Positions 13,641 through 17,753 of a stretch of DNA of 17,753 bases are shown in pieces (within the stretch, counting starts at the first letter, position 1; every line of letters starts with the position of its first letter). The position numbers and the translations under genes were made by a program. The notes beneath the pieces were generated by a model that worked only from the letters and a program-made list of their open reading frames with translations, did not search any database and was not told where the DNA came from. The DNA is taken from positions 380,058-397,810 of the forward strand of contig MU646367.1 of the NCBI GenBank assembly GCA_026770585.1, given 5' to 3'. Source of the DNA: Baffinella frigidus. Lineage: Eukaryota > Cryptophyceae > Cryptomonadales > Baffinellaceae.

Positions 13641-14395
13641 TTACTGAATTTATTAAAGAAGGTTCGCCGTTATTGCCTAACCCGTGCCATTGCCAGACTA
13701 TGATCGGTCCATTTTATACCCCGCTCAGTCTGTCTCCGAGGGATGCTCCCCGAAGATTGGCGCAGATGAAGTAAACGACGAAGGAGAGGTTTGGTAGGTC
13801 CACGAATTTTGATAGACTTATCAGCCTGGTCTCATCGAGATAGACCTACCATTCCGGGTGGGGTCTGGTTCTTGAAAAGGGAGGAGTTGGATTGGTTAAC
13901 CGATCATCCGATCGGTTATCCAATCCAGCTCAGGTCGGCTCCTTCAGGGAGTCGACTCTTCCATCCGGTTGTATGTGGTTGAATTTACCCCGTGGCTATT
14001 CCGCGATGGTTATACCACATTTGACCTTCCAAGACTCATGCTTCCACCTCTCATAGGTTTGACCTTCCAGAGAGGCACTTAGTGGGGCATGTCATAAGGT
14101 CCTGTGGACCTTCTGAGTCGTCTGCATGTATGCATGTGTGGCTTAAAGAACCTGATCCTGTAAGGTTCAACTCTCTCTATCTTTGGTTCATGATTGTCGG
14201 CTGTTCGTCTCACCTGATGTATGGTTTTGGGCGGCGGTTGTATTTTGGACCCCCCTAAGGGTCATTATTTAGATAGCTTAAAGGTGACCTATTGAAAAGC
14301 TTTAAGGTGACCTGTCCCTACACCCCCTAAGATGCCTGCTCATTTTCAGATTGGGAACCGTATCTCACACATGTGAGCGCCGCGGTGGTGTTCAC
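13641..14395. other. Intergenic DNA with two inverted repeats and no gene
   Basis: It is less GC-rich than its surroundings. GGTAGGTC at about 13793 pairs with GACCTACC at about 13852. GGATTGGTTAACCGATC (13889-13905) pairs with GATCGGTTATCCAATCC (13910-13926) with one mismatch. GACCC/GGGTC pairs around 14250. AGCTTAAAGGTGACCT and AGCTTTAAGGTGACCT repeat at 14276-14312. It might be a decayed transposon, but I recognise no LTR, primer-binding site or protein domain. Confidence 0.5.
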
Positions 14396-14436
14396 AGAAG
14401 CGCATTCGGCATTCCCTATCCAGAAAATCGCGCTCA

Positions 14437-14566
14437 TCACACACACCGAACCCAAGTCAGCCTTTTTGAGGCTCATGGTATCCCATGGTTGAGGTATGGG
14501 AGCTCCAACCACGGATACCCCACAAGGTGAGAGGGATTGTGTGGGGGGGCGAGGTGGAATCATCAG
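14437..14566 (-). mobile_element. Repeat A 5'-half fragment
   Basis: CACCGAACCCAAGTCAGCC, GAGGCTCATGGTATCCCATG, CACGGATACCCCACAAGGTG and a G-rich run match copies A5 and A6. The TATAAAAG of those copies reads TATGGGAG here. Confidence 0.72.
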
Positions 14567-14567
14567 G

Positions 14568-14965
14568 TCCTTTTAGGTCCTTTAGGTTTTAATTTCTCCC
14601 AACATAGCCCAACGTCGCGCCCTTCCGTAGAAAGGACTGCAGAGAAAGAATTTTTGCTTTCGGATCGCGTTTAGCTCTCCAGTGCAGAGGCTCGTGAAGA
14701 GGGGATAAAGGGTGACTCTGTTGGGGTGTTTGATTGCTTTCAAGTAGGAGCGCGCCCGCACACACACCGAGCCCAAGTCAGCCTCCTTTGAGGCTCATGG
14801 TATCCCATGGATGGAGTATAAAAGCTCCAGCCACGAATACCCCACCAGGTGAGATGAGTCATGGGGGGGGGTGAGGTGAGATCAGTAAGACACCAAAGAT
14901 GAAAGGAGATAGATGTGGTAAGGTTGAAATGCAGAGGTTTCCCCCAATGTACGGAAGTCAGCGAG
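14568..14965 (-). mobile_element. Retroposon-like repeat A, near-complete copy 5
   Basis: The fullest copy. From the tail (GGTCCTTTTAGGTCC at about 14568) it runs through CCCAACATAGCCCAACG, TTTCGGATCGCGTTTAGC, CCGAGCCCAAGTCAGCC, GTATCCCATGG, GTATAAAAGC and ATACCCCACCAGGTGAGATG. It then passes a G run and ACACCAAAGATGAAAGG to GTTTCCCCCAATGTACGG. The consensus is therefore about 390-400 bp. Confidence 0.78.
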
Positions 14966-15056
14966 CGAGAGATTTAGGTATCAAAGCCCGATCGAGTTGC
15001 TTTACATAAATGAAAGCATGCTTTGGTGCTTTGGTTGATTTCGTTGATTTGTGCTT

Positions 15057-15420
15057 TGGTCCTTGAGGTCCTTGAGGTTTTAATTTCGCCCAACATAGCC
15101 CAACGACACGCCCTTCCGTAGAAAGGTTTAGGTCCTTTAGGTTTTAATTTCGCCCAACATAGCCCAACGACACGCCGTTCCGTAGAAGGGATCTGCAGAG
15201 AAAGCATTTTTGCCTTCGGATCGCGTTTAGCTCTCCTGTGCAGAGGCTCGTGAAGAAGGGATACAGGGTGGCTCTCTTGGGGGGTTTGGAGGTATACCAA
15301 TTGGTGACCATGCCCGCCCACGCACCGAACCCAAGTCAGCCTTGTTCTGAGGCTCATGGTATCCCATGGTTGAAGTATAAAAGCTCCAGCCACGGATACC
15401 CCACAAGGTGAGAGGGATTT
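15057..15420 (-). mobile_element. Retroposon-like repeat A, copy 6, with an extra 3'-end fragment in its tail
   Basis: Two tail-plus-3'-end segments (15057-15128 and 15129 onwards) lie head to tail, and the second continues into a full body up to CCACAAGGTGAGAGGGATTT. This indicates insertion into, or slippage at, the tail of an older copy. TATAAAAG at 15376-15383 reads on the + strand towards the coiled-coil gene. Confidence 0.78.
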
Positions 15421-15550
15421 AGGTGCCGTACGAAAAACAGGTTATAGGCACACAAGAAGGAACGAAAGAGACAGGTTATCAGCACGGGAAACAGGTTATG
15501 GTGCATTTGCCCGTCCAAAGAGGGGGTAGACGTTTCACACTGCGCCAAAA
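15376..15550 (+). promoter_or_regulatory. Candidate promoter/5' UTR of the coiled-coil gene
   Basis: TATAAAAG at 15376 lies within repeat A, 175 bp before the ATG. ACAGGTTAT then occurs at 15437, 15471 and 15491. The start codon context is CCAAAAATGT, with A at -3. Promoter function is inferred. The same TATA sequence occurs in other A copies that have no gene beside them. Confidence 0.35.
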
Positions 15551-17753
15551 ATGTCGGATTCCATGGTGGAGCACCTCAAGCGGCTCTCTGCGGACGCCGA
15601 GGATGTCGTGGCGGCCACGCTGGCGCTCGCCAGGCGCGGCGGCGTCAACATGCCGGTCTCGGAGCGCCTGATCGCGGCGCCCCCCTCGGCTTCTGCTGCT
15701 GAGGCGCGCCAGACGGCTTCGGAACTCGCGGCTGCAAGGCGGGAGCTGCAGCAGCACAAGGAGCAGACTGGCGCGTGGGACAAGAAGGTGCGCGCCGCCA
15801 GACTTGGTAGCACCAAGGATTTTTCTCTGTCACAGGGGCCGCTGACGGTGGATTGTTGCAGGTCAAGGATGCTGAGGAGGCTCAGCAGGTGGCAGCAGCC
15901 GCATTTCAGCAGACGCGCAAGGACATCGAGGTGTGCTCGCCTAGCCCCTTTTGAGTCCGGGATCCCGCATCGTGCCAGCACCGTCGGCAATTTGGCTCAC
16001 CCCATTCCCTCGCAGGCGTTCAAGTCGGCACACGGCACGATGGAGAAGGAGGTTGCGGCCATGAAGGCTACTGTGCAGGCACGCGGCCCCATCCTTCCCC
16101 GGCTCCTCCCCCACACCTCTGGTTGCGCCCCAAATCTGAATTCAGCCGCAACTTCTATGCTTCGCTGCCCTGGTGACCCCGACACGCCGTGAACTGGGAT
16201 CCTTGAGCAGGAAGCGGAGAGGAAGGTGGAGGAGGCTGAGAAGGGGAGTGGGCTGCGTGCAACGGTCGACGACCTGCGTCAGGAGCTGGAGCGAGCGCGT
16301 GAGCAACTCAAGACCATGGTGTGTGCCGCCCCCAACCACGTATCTGGAAGAAGCTGTGGCGCGGTGGTGCCTCTGCTGCCGGGGGAGATCCCGCTCTGTT
16401 GGGCAAACCCGTTCTGGGAAACCGAAATATCCTGTCTCGGAAAACCCAGGAAACCTAACCTCTCTTGTTTGGTGCGTTCGGCCCCCTCGCCACCACGCCC
16501 CACTGCGCAATGGGCGGCCCCTTTCTCGCGTGCGCAGGAGCGTGACGTTCTCGCGCGCGCAGGTGCCGCAGTCTCGGGTGGAGATGGTGCAAGGGGAGCT
16601 GCAGGCCGCCAACGACAAGCTCATTGCCGCCCGCTCAGAAGCCTCCACGGCCGCCCACCAGCTCACCGCTCTCAAGTCGGCGCCTGCCCCTGCGGCCGCG
16701 GCAGCCACGCCGGCTGCGCCCGTCGAGGACAAGGGCCCGATGGTGTGTTTCACGCCCGCCTTCTCCCTGACGTTGTTTTTGAGGAGAAGGGGGCATGTGC
16801 GGTGGAAGAGATTTGCTTCTCGAGTCTGGGCCTGGAAATAAACCCTGCAAGGTTCGGCGGAATTGATGGCGACATTGATGAGCTTGAGGAGGCGGTGACT
16901 GACAGGGAGAGGCTCGGCAGGTGGCTAAGAGTGAGCTGGACAAGACCAAGGAGGAGTTGCAGAAAGTCACGGAAAAGTTCAATGGCATGACGGTGCGACA
17001 CCCAGCTCCCTTTCCTTGTTAGGGCTGTCCCGCCCGAAGGCAAAACGGCGTTGGCATCTGGGGTGGGGTGTCTCTGCTGGTGCTCGAAACCCCGCCTGTG
17101 CGGGGCCAACCCTGTGTTGGGACACCGAAACGCGCGGCTGTGTACCACCCTAGGCCAACCCTAGCACGTTGTGTTGGGAAACAGCAACCCTAGCACGCTG
17201 AGTCGGGAAACCCTGAAACGCCGCCGTGTTGGGGAAACCTAGCGCCGTGTGTTGGGAATCCGTGAACTCCCCGGGAGTGTTTGGAAACCCTGACACGACG
17301 CCGTGTTAAAAAAACGGGATGTGTTGGGAACCCCCAACGTGCTGTGTTGGAAAATCACAAAAAGCTGGGTTGGGAAACCCCCAGAAGCCCGTGTATGGGG
17401 AAATGACCCCGTGTTGGCCACTCGGCCCGGGTCTGACGAATGTTTTCATCGTGGGGCTGCGCAGGAAACGGCACGCAAGTTCCAGGACAAACTAGGGAGG
17501 AAGGTTGAGTACATCAACAAGGTTCAGAAGGAGCGCGACGATCTTCTGGCGCAGAAGAATGCCAGCGCCGAGGGGGCTGCGGTGGGAGTGGCGGCGGGAG
17601 CGGCGGCGGGAGCGGTTGGAGCCGTGGCAGGAGCGGGCGCACCGGCCGAGGCGGAGCTCCTGGAACTCAAGGGGAAGGTCGCTGAGCTGACCGCCGCGTT
17701 GGAGGAGGAGCGCAGCAAGCCGGCGGTGGTGGCTGCTGATGCAGGCGGGGGGG
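15551..17753 (+). CDS. Coiled-coil protein of unknown function (5' part; runs off the window)
   Basis: Seven exons join in one frame: 15551-15787, 15862-15930, 16016-16072 (or to 16078), 16211-16318, 16563-16742, 16921-16992 and 17465 to the window edge. All introns are phase 0 with CAG acceptors. The product starts MSDSMVEHLKRLSADAEDVV and exceeds 330 residues. It is rich in Ala, Glu, Lys and Gln with heptad-like stretches (RATVDDLRQELERAREQLKTM; KSELDKTKEELQKVTEKF). An Ala/Pro linker separates two helical parts in exon 5 and a Gly/Ala/Val stretch lies in exon 7. There is no signal peptide, motor head or catalytic motif. This composition suits golgin-, filament- or tether-like scaffolds, but low-complexity coiled coils attract false matches and I name no family. 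Exon 3 may end at a GT (16073) or, two codons later, at a GC donor (16079). Confidence 0.7.
17087..17415 (+). repeat. Degenerate minisatellite in intron 6 of the coiled-coil gene
   Basis: GTGTTGGGAAAC-type cores followed by CCTGAAACGCC, CCTAGC or CCCCAGAAGC recur about ten times at 25-40 bp spacing. The array fills most of intron 16993-17464. Intron 4 (16319-16562) holds a few related units (CTGTTGGGCAAACCC, CTGGGAAACCG). Confidence 0.7.

Noticed and set aside
13641-14395. Solo LTR of a retrotransposon
   Set aside because: No TG...CA bounded direct repeats, primer-binding site or flanking duplication could be found.
14974-15393. 139-residue open frame on the - strand and similar frames in other A copies
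   Set aside because: It consists of repeat A. The frame differs between copies and the copies are 5'-truncated and diverged, so it is repeat sequence, not a gene. A decayed LINE ORF end is possible but not shown.
1-17753. tRNA or rRNA genes
   Set aside because: I looked for paired A/B box spacing and cloverleaf stems by eye and found none; only a weak B-box-like GGGTTCGGTG in repeat A.

Overview
The window looks like nuclear DNA of an intron-rich eukaryote, most likely an alga or other protist. Exons are GC-rich and GT-AG introns interrupt every recognisable gene. Degenerate plant-type telomere-like repeats (CCCTAAA/TTTAGGG) are scattered through introns and intergenic DNA. The repeat type fits green algae, dinoflagellates and chromerids; a prasinophyte-like green alga is my guess, and the sequence does not settle it.

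Layout. (1) 1-1579, + strand: the last four exons I can place of an unidentified gene with a very acidic C-terminus, preceded by an AC microsatellite. (2) 1975-8385, - strand: a complete 12-exon gene for NDUFAF7/MidA, the mitochondrial arginine methyltransferase needed to assemble respiratory complex I. I rebuilt it exon by exon; it predicts about 613 residues. It converges on gene 1, and 395 bp separate the two stop codons. (3) 8386-15420: about 7 kb without a convincing gene, made of two telomere-like zones and many copies of short retroposon-like repeats. The repeats are + oriented at 8.7-9.9 kb and - oriented at 12.4-15.4 kb. Several families share one 3' end and a tail built from 9-bp units such as AAAGGACCT. 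(4) 15551-17753, + strand: the 5' part of a coiled-coil protein gene with seven exons that runs off the window. Its upstream region lies next to a retroposon copy that contains a TATAAAAG box.

The three genes have no evident shared function. The most unusual signals concern introns. Nineteen of the 20 introns I could place are phase 0. All end in CAG, yet their donors hardly resemble GTRAGT. All seven introns that carry telomere-like repeats have them in the same transcript sense (CCCTAAA). Several NDUFAF7 introns hold local duplications of their own splice sites, two of which would create premature stops, and several hold inverted repeats, including a MITE-like element flanked by TA.
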